From assembly GCA_026874595.1 (NCBI GenBank), contig JAPPUL010000068.1, forward strand, positions 137,001 to 201,000: 64,000 nt of DNA. The letters are read 5' to 3'. The notes beneath the pieces were generated by a model. That model worked only from the letters and a program-made list of their open reading frames with translations. It ran no database searches and was not told the DNA's origin. Each line of letters begins with the position of its first letter. Position 1 is the first letter of the stretch. Below are positions 8,024 through 17,334 of this stretch, piece by piece. The position numbers and the translations under genes were made by a program. Origin of the DNA: Sipunculus nudus (taxonomy: Eukaryota; Annelida; Sipuncula; Golfingiida; Sipunculidae).

Positions 8024-8113
8024 TGGCGGAGAGAGAGGGATTCGAACCCTCGGTACCAATATAGGTACAACTGCTTAGCAGGCAGCCCTGATCGACCACT
8101 CCAGCACCTCTCC
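8024..8113 (-). tRNA. tRNA-Ser(GCT), CCA encoded
   Basis: Read on the minus strand, the gene begins GGAGAGG and closes with TCTCTCC, discriminator G and an encoded CCA (complement of TGG at 8024-8026). Anticodon arm: stem GCTGC/GCAGT with loop CTGCTAA, giving anticodon GCT. A long variable arm and the T-loop GGTTCGAATCC are present, as expected for a class II tRNA. The two other tRNAs in the window have no encoded CCA. It lies 45 bp from the right direct repeat, where an island insertion site would be expected. Confidence 0.93.
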
Positions 8114-8133
8114 TTAAAGACTATTTCATAAAA

Positions 8134-8218
8134 CGGAAGGAGTGGGATTCGAACCCACGGTGAGTTGCCCCACAACGATTTTCAAGACCGCCTCCTTAAA
8201 CCACTCGGACATCCTTCC
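8134..8218 (-). tRNA. tRNA-Ser(TGA)
   Basis: The acceptor stem GGAAGGA/TCCTTCC with discriminator G is not followed by CCA. The anticodon arm has loop CTTGAAA, giving TGA, with stem GCGGT/ATCGT (two G-T pairs). A class II variable arm and GGTTCGAATCC T-loop are present. It is transcribed ahead of tRNA-Ser(GCT), with 20 bp between them. Confidence 0.93.
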
Positions 8219-8243
8219 TCTTCATACAAAAACTTACTCAAGC

Positions 8244-8618
8244 TTACTCTTGCAACTTAACTATCAAGCTTGCTACCATCGGTAGCGGATTGTCCGTATC
8301 ATAAAATCCACGGTATCTTACAAGCTCCCCTTTTGAGAAAAAGTATTCCTTACTCGCTTGTTGCAAATATCTTGCTTCTACCTTTGTCTCCATATGTTTA
8401 TCCGAAGGATCTCTTAAGTGCATTATCTTTTCGACAACTGTATGAAATATTACTTCTTTCTCTTCGTTTGGTATCGTAGTCGGAAACGATATCGTAAAAT
8501 GGCATTCTTCTTTCTCAACTCCTGATATCACTGTATTATTCTTCTTATAGCTCCTATTTAAATCTTCCATTAACATTCGACTCGTTGTGCTTATAACCAA
8601 ATCTGTCATCCCTATCAT
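8244..8618 (-). CDS. Hypothetical protein, 124 aa
   Basis: Unrecognised soluble protein with no signal peptide or membrane helix. The start ATG has a good ribosome-binding site (AAAGGAG seven bases upstream). It begins MIGMTDLVISTTSRMLMEDLN and contains an internal block, CHFTISFPTTIPNEEKEVIF, that looks like beta strands. It sits just behind the PilZ-like gene on the same strand, with a 53-bp gap, so the two may be co-transcribed. This is the first gene with native AT-rich composition after the island. Confidence 0.7.
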   Translation of the reverse strand: MIGMTDLVISTTSRMLMEDLNRSYKKNNTVISGVEKEECHFTISFPTTIPNEEKEVIFHTVVEKIMHLRDPSDKHMETKVEARYLQQASKEYFFSKGELVRYRGFYDTDNPLPMVASLIVKLQE

Positions 8619-8671
8619 ATATAACTCCTTTGCTTATCACTTTAATATTTATCCTTAATTATCTCTCATCA

Positions 8672-9784
8672 TTATCTCTCATCACCTTGTCTAAGACTTT
8701 CTATATAGCTTTTAAGCATATCAAATCCTTCCTCTTCTCCTCCTGTAAATATTAAACCCACATGTGAACTATATTCATCTATACTCTGTCTGTAAACTAC
8801 ATTCCCACGAAACCAATATCTTCTAACCTTTTCACCAGAAAACTCTATCTCAAACCCAACCTCTTCATTATACTCAAAATACTTGTTTAATACTTCATCC
8901 TTTATATGTATCTGTATCCCGCCTTTACTTATGTCAAGTACCTCTTCTTCTACCTCATGCTTCTCTTGAACCTTCTCTTTCAAAGCATCTACAAAATCAT
9001 GCGATAATACATATAGCTTTGACACTACTTCCTCAAGTACTATATCTTCTTCTAAGAAGTTTAGCTTTATATAGCCTATTGACTCTCTATCATACATACT
9101 AAAATATGTTTCTATTGGATAATATAATACCGCCTTTGAATCCTCTTCCCGCAGTATGTCTTTTGCTCTTTTGCCAAGATATTTGCTTTCTATAAAGTCT
9201 TTCTCACTTATTAATACAGTTTCATATTTTGTATTCCCTCTCCCGCTAAAATAATAACTAATATCATGTCTATCCTGTATAAATAAAATCTTTTTATGCT
9301 TATAAATTAGTTTGCTTTCCTCCCCATCTTCACTCCCATATGTATTTATACTTGCTCTACTATAATATTTTAAAAGCTTTGAGGTATAATGCCCAAATAT
9401 TTCTTTTATCTCTTCTGAGGCATTCTCAAGGCTCTTCAATGAGTCTTTATTAAGCAACTTGAAATTACCAACACTAAGTCCCTTCCCGCTATTCTTATAA
9501 CGGCCCTCACTCCTCCCATCCGTTGTTATACTCATTACTAAAGGCTCTACTATATAGGACACAAAGCTTAGTTTATGTGTATATCTAAATTCAATCTCTA
9601 TATAATAACCTGTTGTGCGTTTTGAACAAAGTACTAAATTCTTACTTACATTATGAGCTATTGGTAGAAATACTTTTATATCTTTATAGTCCAATATCTC
9701 CAAGATTATAGGAGTTTTAGGACTTTGTATCTTAGTCTTTAAGTAAAGCTTATTAGTCTTTAAAAACCCCGATAGCATATGCAC
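8672..9784 (-). CDS. PilZ-like domain protein
   Basis: 370 aa. The last ~90 residues (282-370) look like a PilZ beta-barrel: VLDISKGGIQIHI matches the DxSxxG motif, followed by strands and SSHVGLIFTG. The upstream RxxxR motif that contacts cyclic-di-GMP is not evident (residues 265-281 are acidic instead), so ligand binding is doubtful. The N-terminal ~280 residues are unrecognised, with mixed alpha/beta character and no signal peptide. Such layouts occur in motile, c-di-GMP-using bacteria, where the PilZ part is an output domain. The stop codon lies inside a 13-bp tandem repeat (8658-8683). Confidence 0.6.
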   Translation of the reverse strand: MHMLSGFLKTNKLYLKTKIQSPKTPIILEILDYKDIKVFLPIAHNVSKNLVLCSKRTTGYYIEIEFRYTHKLSFVSYIVEPLVMSITTDGRSEGRYKNSGKGLSVGNFKLLNKDSLKSLENASEEIKEIFGHYTSKLLKYYSRASINTYGSEDGEESKLIYKHKKILFIQDRHDISYYFSGRGNTKYETVLISEKDFIESKYLGKRAKDILREEDSKAVLYYPIETYFSMYDRESIGYIKLNFLEEDIVLEEVVSKLYVLSHDFVDALKEKVQEKHEVEEEVLDISKGGIQIHIKDEVLNKYFEYNEEVGFEIEFSGEKVRRYWFRGNVVYRQSIDEYSSHVGLIFTGGEEEGFDMLKSYIESLRQGDER

Positions 9785-10043
9785 TATATAATCTCTATTT
9801 TTAATAAGACGGGTCTTTTCTATTACGCTAATGGCTCATTCCTCCGTAAGTATACGATCTATCAAAATAAAACCATTTATAATATGTTAAGGATAGCTAT
9901 CAAAACATAATACGACAAGATAAAAATATATATATATAATAAAAACATAGCCTTAGGCTCATTAAGCTACATAAAGCCTTTTTAATTGACTTTATAGCCC
10001 TTTCTATTTAGACTTACTTACATATTAAAGCGATGAGGTTTTA

Positions 10044-11990
10044 GTGTCAAAGTTAAAAGATTTATTAATAAACAAAAAACATGTTCTTGCTGATGGGGCA
10101 ATCGGTACTTTACTTTACCAAAAAGGAGTTTATGCTAAAAGAAGTTTTGAAGAGATTAATATAGCAAATCCTAAACTCATTGAAGAAATACATAAAGAAT
10201 ACATAAATGCAGGCTCTGACTTTATAACTACTAATACATTCGCAGCAAACCCCATAAACCTTACTTGGTATGGACTTTCGGATAAAGCAAAAGATATAAA
10301 CTTAGAAGGAGTCAAAATAGCTAAAGATGCTGCCAAAGATATTGCTAAAGATAAAGATGTTCTCGTTGCAGGCTCAATTGGCCCTCTTATAATCGATACC
10401 ATTTGTCCTTATGGCAAAAGGGCAAAAGACGAAGCTATTAAAAACTTTGCTTTACATGCAAACTTACTTGAAAAGGGTGGCGTTGACTTTTTTATACTTG
10501 AGACTTTTGCATATCTACATGAACTGCTTCTTGTAATAGAAACTATATCTAAAGAAAGTTCTTTGGATATTGTTGCACAGCTTACATTAAAAGACGGCAT
10601 CTCACCTTACCTTGGCGAGTCTGCTCAACGATTTACTACTAAACTAGATAAGTCAAACGCTCATGTAATTGGGATAAACTGTGGTATAGGAGCTCCTCAG
10701 GCCGCAGTTAGTGTTAAACTAATGAAAAAGTATACTAAAAAAGATATTATAGCCCAGCCCAATACCGGATTACCAAAAGTATTTGATAATAGATTAATAC
10801 ATTTTGATACCCCACAAGACTTTGCCACACATGCTAAAAACTTAATTGTATCCGGAGCTAAGATAATTGGTGGCTGTTGTGGGACTACTCCTTCTCATAT
10901 AAGGGAAATGAAAGCTTATATTAAATCTTTAGCAACTTCAAATGAAGCTTCAAATGAGGCTTCAAATGAGGCTTCAAATGAGGCTTTAAATGAGACCAAA
11001 AATAAAAAAATAGACCTAAAAGTAAGCAACACTAAAAATAATAAACCTGTAAATGATATTCCAAAGCATGAGATTATTGCACAAAAAGATAAGTCCCTTC
11101 TTGCAAGTAAACTTTATAATGGCAAGTTCATAACGACAGTAGAGCTAACCCCTCCTAAAGGACCAAATACTAAAAAAACTATTGAGAAAGCCCGCTACCT
11201 TAAATCGAAAGGAGTCGACGCAATAAATGTACCAGACGGACCAAGAGCCTCATCTCGTCTTAGTGCATTACTCGTTTCGCTTATAATCGAGCAAAATACA
11301 GGTATGGAAACCATTATGCATTATACTTGTCGGGATAGAAACATACTAGGTATGCAGTCAGATCTCCTTGGTGCCTACGCAAGCGGCTTACATAATGTCC
11401 TTATAGTAACTGGCGACCCTCCTAAAATGGGTGATTACCCCGAGGCTACACCTGTATTTGATCTTGATTCCATTGGCCTTACAAAAATAGTTACTAACCT
11501 AAACAAGGGCTTTGATATCGGCTCTAACTCTATGTCTAAACCAACTGCTTATTTTAAGGGTGTTGGCGTTAATCCTGGTGCTTATGACATTGAATATGAG
11601 ATTGATAAGTTTCATAAAAAGGTAGAAGCTGGTGCTGAGTTTACTATTACTCAACCTATTTTTAATACTACCATTTTAATTAACTTTCTTGACAAACTTA
11701 AAAAGCTTAATATTAAAATTCCCATAATAGCTGGGGTATGGCCTTTAGTTAGCTATCGTAATGCTCTTTTTATGCAAAATGAAGTCCCGGGTGTTTTTGT
11801 AGCTAAGGACATTATGGAGAAAATGTATATTGCATCGAAAAAGAGTAAGGAAGAGGGCAGACAGCAGGGCATTATTATCGCAAATAATACTGCTAAAACT
11901 ATTAAAGATAAAGTTGCTGGGATTCAAGTAAGCGCTCCTTTTGGCAATGTTGAACTTGCTATCTTAGTATTACAAGATATTTTACCTTAA
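10044..11990 (+). CDS. Bifunctional homocysteine S-methyltransferase / 5,10-methylenetetrahydrofolate reductase
   Basis: 648-aa YitJ-type fusion. Residues 1-295 form a homocysteine-methyltransferase (Pfam S-methyl_trans) barrel with zinc cysteines C213 (GINCGIG) and C278-C279 (GGCCGTTPSHI). Residues ~355-648 form a MetF-like flavoprotein (LYNGKFITTVELTPPKGP, IMHYTCRDRN, VLIVTGDPP). A linker of about 55 residues joins them and contains a fourfold 12-bp repeat giving NEAS units. The likely role is methyl transfer to homocysteine for methionine plus supply of methyl-THF. The start is GTG at 10044; a nearby ATG at 10032 stops after three codons. It ends 9 bp into the convergent gene on the other strand. 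Confidence 0.9.
   Translation: MSKLKDLLINKKHVLADGAIGTLLYQKGVYAKRSFEEINIANPKLIEEIHKEYINAGSDFITTNTFAANPINLTWYGLSDKAKDINLEGVKIAKDAAKDIAKDKDVLVAGSIGPLIIDTICPYGKRAKDEAIKNFALHANLLEKGGVDFFILETFAYLHELLLVIETISKESSLDIVAQLTLKDGISPYLGESAQRFTTKLDKSNAHVIGINCGIGAPQAAVSVKLMKKYTKKDIIAQPNTGLPKVFDNRLIHFDTPQDFATHAKNLIVSGAKIIGGCCGTTPSHIREMKAYIKSLATSNEASNEASNEASNEALNETKNKKIDLKVSNTKNNKPVNDIPKHEIIAQKDKSLLASKLYNGKFITTVELTPPKGPNTKKTIEKARYLKSKGVDAINVPDGPRASSRLSALLVSLIIEQNTGMETIMHYTCRDRNILGMQSDLLGAYASGLHNVLIVTGDPPKMGDYPEATPVFDLDSIGLTKIVTNLNKGFDIGSNSMSKPTAYFKGVGVNPGAYDIEYEIDKFHKKVEAGAEFTITQPIFNTTILINFLDKLKKLNIKIPIIAGVWPLVSYRNALFMQNEVPGVFVAKDIMEKMYIASKKSKEEGRQQGIIIANNTAKTIKDKVAGIQVSAPFGNVELAILVLQDILP
10938..10997 (+). repeat. 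12-bp tandem repeat in the linker of the methyltransferase/reductase fusion
   Basis: Unit TCAAATGAGGCT. Three exact copies and one with a single change run from 10938 to 10985, plus a diverged fifth to 10997. In frame, it encodes repeats of Ser-Asn-Glu-Ala in the interdomain linker. Confidence 0.9.
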
Positions 11991-12953
11991 TGTAAGGCTC
12001 TTCTTGGCTATTATATTATCCCTATAGGCACTCTTAAGCGCTTTTAATATTATATTACGATAATATAGGTTAAGGCGAAATGCATTATATCTATAATAAT
12101 TAACCAGAAACAACGCGCACTCCCGACGGACTACCAAATTCTTATTTGCAAGACCATTTACCATTACCCTTATATTTTCCTTCGATATGAAATCAGTTGT
12201 CTTAAAAGAACGTAAAGGTATTAGCTCATCTGGCTCATTACCTATCTGCTCTTGCAGTATCGCAAAATCTGTCTTTTTTATCTTACTCAATAATTGTGGG
12301 TCCTTCTTTAGCATCTCATAAACATATTTATCTCTTTTTACATACTTATATAATTTCAACACCTCAGAAGATATACTCTTTATCCCAACTGCCCCAAAAA
12401 GATCCCTATACTCATAACAATCATTACAAGCTCGCTTGCCTCCACCTACACCCTCTCCCGTACCACCACCTAAAACCACAGGACTATAAAAAAAATTCTT
12501 ACTTGCAAAACGATAATATGACTCTTTACTAAAACGTTCGTATAGCAATGAAACCTCAGGCTCCATAAAACGATCCGGTTTCATCAAATTAAGTAGCTCT
12601 ATACAAAGCAACAATACTCGAGGCTCATTATTAAAAAGCCCTTTTAATAATGAGTTAACTACTTTTCCTCGCCTTTCATATAAATCTTTATATCTAGAGT
12701 TACTATAACTATAGTCTAAAACTAATCGCAGAGCTTTATAAGATATTGTTTTTAATATCTTTGCATCGCCCCTTTTTATCTTAATAAGAACATTCTCAAT
12801 AAGAACATTCTCAGCTCCTTGGTATCCTCCTCTAAGCCCTCTTTCCCCCTCAGGACTCTTAGTAGGATACTCTCTTCCCAAAACATTTCCATATAGATTA
12901 TTAGCGGAATGCACGACCAAAAGCATCAAGGAAAAACAAACTATATTATACAT
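11982..12953 (-). CDS. Secreted alpha-helical protein, HEAT-like, unrecognised
   Basis: 323 aa with an N-terminal signal peptide (MYNIVCFSLMLLVVHSANNLYG), so exported. The body is a series of paired amphipathic helices (for example KAIRLVLDYSYSNSRYK-type, then LLCIELLNLMKPD and VRRECALFLVNYYR) compatible with a HEAT/armadillo-like solenoid. I cannot name a family. Near the N-terminus, AENVLIENVLIK comes from a perfect 15-bp tandem duplication (12783-12812). It follows the rhomboid gene by 27 bp on the same strand and is probably co-transcribed. It converges with the methyltransferase fusion, with a 9-bp 3' overlap. Confidence 0.65.
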   Translation of the reverse strand: MYNIVCFSLMLLVVHSANNLYGNVLGREYPTKSPEGERGLRGGYQGAENVLIENVLIKIKRGDAKILKTISYKALRLVLDYSYSNSRYKDLYERRGKVVNSLLKGLFNNEPRVLLLCIELLNLMKPDRFMEPEVSLLYERFSKESYYRFASKNFFYSPVVLGGGTGEGVGGGKRACNDCYEYRDLFGAVGIKSISSEVLKLYKYVKRDKYVYEMLKKDPQLLSKIKKTDFAILQEQIGNEPDELIPLRSFKTTDFISKENIRVMVNGLANKNLVVRRECALFLVNYYRYNAFRLNLYYRNIILKALKSAYRDNIIAKKSLTLR

Positions 12954-12980
12954 CCAAATCCCCTATCCTTAATCCAAATA

Positions 12981-13805
12981 TCATCTATAGCCTTTGCTTG
13001 CCCTATCAAGAAATTCTCTTTCCTTCTTTGTAAGCGATGATATCCCATCTTTTGAAACCTTTGCTAAAAGCTCATCTATTTTCTCTTGCGTCAACTCCTC
13101 TTTATCTATAATCTTCTCCTCCCTCCTAACATTCAGCCTGTATCTTATATCTTCCTTCTTATCTGTAACGCCACGCATAAATGAACCAAAAAGACGATAT
13201 CGCTTATGAACTATTTGTAAGAATATAAACCCAAATACTGCCCCAAGAACATGTGCAAAGTGGGCTGTGTTGTCCCCCCCTCCACTAAAAGATGCAAAAA
13301 GACCAAAAGCCATAAGTCCTATTACCAAATATTTAGCCCGTACCGGTATTAGTCCAAAAATGAATATAAGAGAATTCGGCCAAAAATAGGCAAAGGAGAC
13401 TAATATTGCATATACCCCAGCAGATGCCCCGATAAGCCCCCCAAAGTTCACGAATATTGCATATACCACTCCCGTCAAAATACCAGATGAAAAGTACAGG
13501 GCAAATAAACGATTCCTGCCAAACTCTCGTTCATATGATACTCCAAACATCCAAAACGCAAACATATTAAATAGTATATGAAATACCCCCGGCATAGGAG
13601 CATGAATAAACATATATGTTAAAGGTTGCCAAGGCAAAAAGGCACCTGAACCAATAGGTCTAAGTACAAATAAACCCATAAGAATCGGTAGCATATGTTG
13701 TAATACATATAATCCTACCGTACTTAGCAATATTATCTTAACTCCTGGAGTCATTCCCCCAGGACCTATACCTATAGATCCATAACCTTGAGTTTGATAT
13801 CTCAT
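12981..13805 (-). CDS. Rhomboid family intramembrane serine protease
   Basis: 274 aa with six or seven membrane helices. Catalytic features are visible: GASAG at residues 126-130 (nucleophile Ser128), HILFNMFAFWMFG at 76-88 and AHFAHVLGAVFG at 181-192, with His185 as the dyad histidine. The C-terminal ~60 residues are cytosolic and end in EKIDELLAKVSKDGISSLTKKEREFL, a short tail common in rhomboids of Bacteroidetes-like and other diderm bacteria. Residues 1-20 are Gly-rich. Substrates are unknown. It is upstream of the secreted helical protein on the same strand. Confidence 0.9.
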   Translation of the reverse strand: MRYQTQGYGSIGIGPGGMTPGVKIILLSTVGLYVLQHMLPILMGLFVLRPIGSGAFLPWQPLTYMFIHAPMPGVFHILFNMFAFWMFGVSYEREFGRNRLFALYFSSGILTGVVYAIFVNFGGLIGASAGVYAILVSFAYFWPNSLIFIFGLIPVRAKYLVIGLMAFGLFASFSGGGDNTAHFAHVLGAVFGFIFLQIVHKRYRLFGSFMRGVTDKKEDIRYRLNVRREEKIIDKEELTQEKIDELLAKVSKDGISSLTKKEREFLDRASKGYR

Positions 13806-13990
13806 TTATCTTACAATATCCTTAATAAAAAAAGCCATTTAGTAAACACGTTTATAAAACATATTAATACATTCATAGGATAAGGACAATTAAATCTTAG
13901 GTAAAATATATATAAAATTATTGCCTCTTTATTATTAGATTTTAATTTTTATTTATTTACTAAAAACAAGGTGGGGCAACTAAAAGACCT

Positions 13991-15286
13991 ATGGGACTTG
14001 ATTCTCTATTATTAAACTCAGTAAGCCAAAAGGGTTTAATATATAATATAAAAAACCTTAAAACCACAACTTTGTTATTTCACGGAGTTAAAAACAGCGG
14101 TAAGTTACATTTTGCTTATTCTATTGCCAAAGCTCTAAATTGCCATAAGTTAGATTTTGACTTTTGTAACACGTGCCCAAGCTGCAAAAAGATAAATTCT
14201 TCTATCCATCCAGATCTAATAACTCTAAATACAAATATAAATAAAAACAAAATACTAATCTTACTTGAAACACTAAAAGAACGACTTAAGGCTAAAAGCA
14301 GCGAAAACCCCAAAATCCAACACCCAAATTCTAAATTGTTTATAAAAAGCAGTTTTTATTTTAATAGTCTTGTAAATAGATATTTGAATGATAAAAGTGC
14401 TTTGAAAAAGGGTCTTAAGGGTCTTGATGAAAAGATAAACGATGCTCAAATGTTTTTAGACTCTGATATAAACTCTTTAGAAAGGAAAGACATAGAGAAA
14501 AAACTTACAAAACTTATAAAGTTAGTAGATGAGATAGAAACAACGTTTAAGAATGATAACATTGGTCTTGAGCACGTAAAGGATGTTTTAAAGAAACTTT
14601 ATACCAAAACCAAAGAAGCAAGATTTAGAGTAGTAATAATATATGATACGTATAACCTGAAGCTTGAGGGTGCAAATGCTCTTTTAAAGGGAATTGAAGA
14701 GCCTCCCAATGGCAATATTATAATACTAATAACTGCTGAGATAAGCAAAATAATTCCAACTATAAGCTCACGTGCAACAAAGATTCATTTCCCGCCAAAA
14801 AATAAGGAGCTTATTAAGTTAATTCTTAAGAATGAGTTTATGATAGAGGATGAAATAAAAGAGGATGAAATAAAAGATGACGTCAAAAGCGTATGGGACT
14901 ACTTTTACAAAGACAGCACGCTTGATTTAGTTTATGAGTTTTTTGATGAGGTCGCATTAAATTATCAAAAAGGAGATGCCATTTTTAGACTAACAGATAA
15001 AATATTAAAAGAATCGTCAATAGAGCTTTTTTTAGAGAATATAATCAAAGTATTTATAGTAGCAAAAGAAAGGAAACGCAATATTTTGCTAACTGAAGAG
15101 AAAGGAAGTAGTTTATATTTGTCATATCTTGCAGACAAGCAACTAGATGAGCATGTAGAATATGCAACAAACATAGTAAGGGACCTAAGAAGCTATAATA
15201 TAAACGCAGGACTAAGTCTAAGCTCTTTTCTAATTGGACTTTCTAGAAGTTATAATCTATGCTTAGAAAAGGAGCGTATGATTTAG
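13991..15286 (+). CDS. holB: DNA polymerase III subunit delta' (HolB-like)
   Basis: 431-aa clamp-loader AAA+ protein. The P-loop GVKNSGK at residues 32-38 is recognisable but lacks one of the usual glycines. Zinc-knuckle cysteines are at 51, 59, 62 and 65. Sensor and arginine-finger regions appear as NALLKGIEEPP (~239) and SSRATKIHF (~268). Between the zinc module and the core (~86-195) there is a highly charged insertion of about 100 residues, so the protein is longer than typical delta' (~330). The acidic stretch EIKEDEIKDD comes from a perfect 15-bp duplication (14846-14875). It is monocistronic between non-coding stretches. A DnaX-related role cannot be excluded, but its size and single AAA module favour HolB. 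Confidence 0.8.
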   Translation: MGLDSLLLNSVSQKGLIYNIKNLKTTTLLFHGVKNSGKLHFAYSIAKALNCHKLDFDFCNTCPSCKKINSSIHPDLITLNTNINKNKILILLETLKERLKAKSSENPKIQHPNSKLFIKSSFYFNSLVNRYLNDKSALKKGLKGLDEKINDAQMFLDSDINSLERKDIEKKLTKLIKLVDEIETTFKNDNIGLEHVKDVLKKLYTKTKEARFRVVIIYDTYNLKLEGANALLKGIEEPPNGNIIILITAEISKIIPTISSRATKIHFPPKNKELIKLILKNEFMIEDEIKEDEIKDDVKSVWDYFYKDSTLDLVYEFFDEVALNYQKGDAIFRLTDKILKESSIELFLENIIKVFIVAKERKRNILLTEEKGSSLYLSYLADKQLDEHVEYATNIVRDLRSYNINAGLSLSSFLIGLSRSYNLCLEKERMI

Positions 15287-15288
15287 CA

Positions 15289-15324
15289 TGGGGACATATT
15301 GAATATTGGGGACATATTGAATAT
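15289..15324 (+). repeat. Perfect 18-bp tandem duplication after holB
   Basis: Two exact adjacent copies of TGGGGACATATTGAATAT immediately after the holB stop. It is non-coding. No hairpin is seen; the form fits a slippage duplication. Confidence 0.9.
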
Positions 15325-15474
15325 AAAGAAATATTTTTGAAGCTTTTTTTACAAAATTAGTAATAATGTTTATAGAAGCATTATTTAAGTATAAATATAT
15401 ACTTAATATTTAAGTATATGGGGTTAATACAATTAGATAAAGGAAAAGATAAAGGAAAGAGGATAAATATAAGA

Positions 15475-17316
15475 ATGACAGCAGGTAGAATAGGCAAGTT
15501 AAGGAAAATACATATATATGCAATACTAAGCTTTATATTAATATTTGGTGGTTGTGGGCATGAGACTCAGAATGAGACTCAGAATAAAAAGAATCTTACA
15601 AAGACAGATAAAAAAGATGGTTTTGGATTAGACTATGAATTTAAAAAACTTGAAAAGAGTAAAACATATAAATCAGACATAGAGTACATAAAAAAAGAAG
15701 GGATAATAACAACAAAAGTCCAGGCATTAAATCCTAAGACAAATATAAAAACTACAAATTTCAAAGTTAAAATAAGTCAAATAGACAATTCACATTTCCC
15801 AGAAATAACTATAGTAGTAAGCGTTACAGATGAAGCTGGCAATCCTCTTGTCGTAAACCCTGATTTATTTAGAATAGAAGAAAACGGTTTTACAATACCT
15901 AAAAAGAATATTTTAAAGATAGAGCTTAAAAAGAATATAGATAAGAATAAAAAGATAAAACCTCTTAATGTTGTACTGGCACTAGATAAGAGTCGTTCGA
16001 TGTCGCTTGAGGGAAAAGAAAAGATACAAACTCTAGAATATGCAAAAAATGCAGCAGTAGAGTTCATAAACCAAAGCCAGGACAACGATATAATCCGGGT
16101 TATCGCCTTTGACGGTGATTTACATTTGCTTGGAACAAACGAAAGTGCAATTGCACAAATAAGAAATCTAAATGCCAAAGGTTCAACAGCCTTATATGCT
16201 GTACTATTTAATGCTGTTAAGGAGCTTCAGCTTGGAGGAGGAATAAAGGCTGTAATATTACTTACAGATGGGAATAATGACACAAGAGGAACAATAAACA
16301 CATCGTTAAAATCTATAACCTTTGATGATGGCATACACGCCGCAAATCAACTGGCAATACCTATATTTGCTATAGCATTTGGCAGCAAGGCTGATATAGA
16401 GACTCTAAAAAAGATAACAAGACAGACCCATGGAATACTATTTAAAACGGGAGAGCGAGAGGAGATTAAAGAATTATATGACAAAATAAGAGATATTATA
16501 AATACACAATATATGATAACTTACAAAACGAATTCAATAGAGGAAGTAACGGATGTAAAGGTAGAGCTGGGACAGATAAAGGATAAGCGTGCATTTATAA
16601 TCCCAAAACATATAGTAGATAGGGAAAAACGTATTAGCAAAGAGATTGAGATTGTATCTAAAAAGTCAACAGAACTACAAAATATAAAAAAGAGTTTAGA
16701 AAAGCGTTTACAGGATACAGTATCACAAGAGAAGAAACTAGCAAATGAACTTGCCTTGCTATCTGGCAGGCGTAAGGAACTTAGTTTAAGGGAAGATAAG
16801 CTAGAAAAGAAGGATAAAGAACTTAGAGATTATCAAATAGCTATAGACAAACTAAGAGACAAACTACAAAAACTTGAAAAGGAGTTAAATGAGAAAGAGA
16901 AAGACTATGAATTAGACCGTTTAAAGCTTTCACAGGAAAAAGAGACTTTAAAGAAACAGGAAGAATCACAAAATATATATGCAAATACCTTATCTAAAAA
17001 AGATACAAAACTACAAAAACTTGAAAAGGAATTAAATACAAAGTTAAAATCTCTTGAACGAGAGAAGTCAAAACTACTTGAGGAACAAAAATCGCTTGCA
17101 AGTAAAAATAAATCCTTATCCGGGCTAATAAACGAAAACCAAACAAAACTAATTAAGCTAAATGAAGCTAATATAAATCTTGAAAAAGAAAAACAGGCAA
17201 TACTTAAGTTAAAAAAGAAGCTTATAAGGGTTCTTGCTAACATAAAAGAGGGACATAAAGAAGCACTTGAAGAAGCACTTGATAATGAGAAGGTGCTAAA
17301 TAATATAAAGCCCTAA
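15475..17316 (+). CDS. VWA-domain lipoprotein with long C-terminal coiled coil
   Basis: The frame opens at 15418, but the ATG at 15475 gives a proper lipoprotein signal (basic start, hydrophobic core, lipobox FGGC) and has AAAGGAAAGAGG upstream; I prefer it (613 aa). The mature protein has an unrecognised beta-rich region, then a von Willebrand factor A domain. Counting from 15418, its metal site reads DKSRS (190-194), Thr257 in KGSTAL and Asp284 in LLTDGNND, so it is a complete MIDAS. Roughly the last 230 residues are continuous charged coiled coil with two near-identical LQKLEKELN heptad blocks. It is probably a membrane-anchored periplasmic scaffold binding a protein ligand. The N-terminus holds a 12-bp duplication (ETQNETQN). 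Partner unknown. Confidence 0.75.
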   Translation: MTAGRIGKLRKIHIYAILSFILIFGGCGHETQNETQNKKNLTKTDKKDGFGLDYEFKKLEKSKTYKSDIEYIKKEGIITTKVQALNPKTNIKTTNFKVKISQIDNSHFPEITIVVSVTDEAGNPLVVNPDLFRIEENGFTIPKKNILKIELKKNIDKNKKIKPLNVVLALDKSRSMSLEGKEKIQTLEYAKNAAVEFINQSQDNDIIRVIAFDGDLHLLGTNESAIAQIRNLNAKGSTALYAVLFNAVKELQLGGGIKAVILLTDGNNDTRGTINTSLKSITFDDGIHAANQLAIPIFAIAFGSKADIETLKKITRQTHGILFKTGEREEIKELYDKIRDIINTQYMITYKTNSIEEVTDVKVELGQIKDKRAFIIPKHIVDREKRISKEIEIVSKKSTELQNIKKSLEKRLQDTVSQEKKLANELALLSGRRKELSLREDKLEKKDKELRDYQIAIDKLRDKLQKLEKELNEKEKDYELDRLKLSQEKETLKKQEESQNIYANTLSKKDTKLQKLEKELNTKLKSLEREKSKLLEEQKSLASKNKSLSGLINENQTKLIKLNEANINLEKEKQAILKLKKKLIRVLANIKEGHKEALEEALDNEKVLNNIKP

Positions 17317-17334
17317 AGATACAGTTTTATTTTT

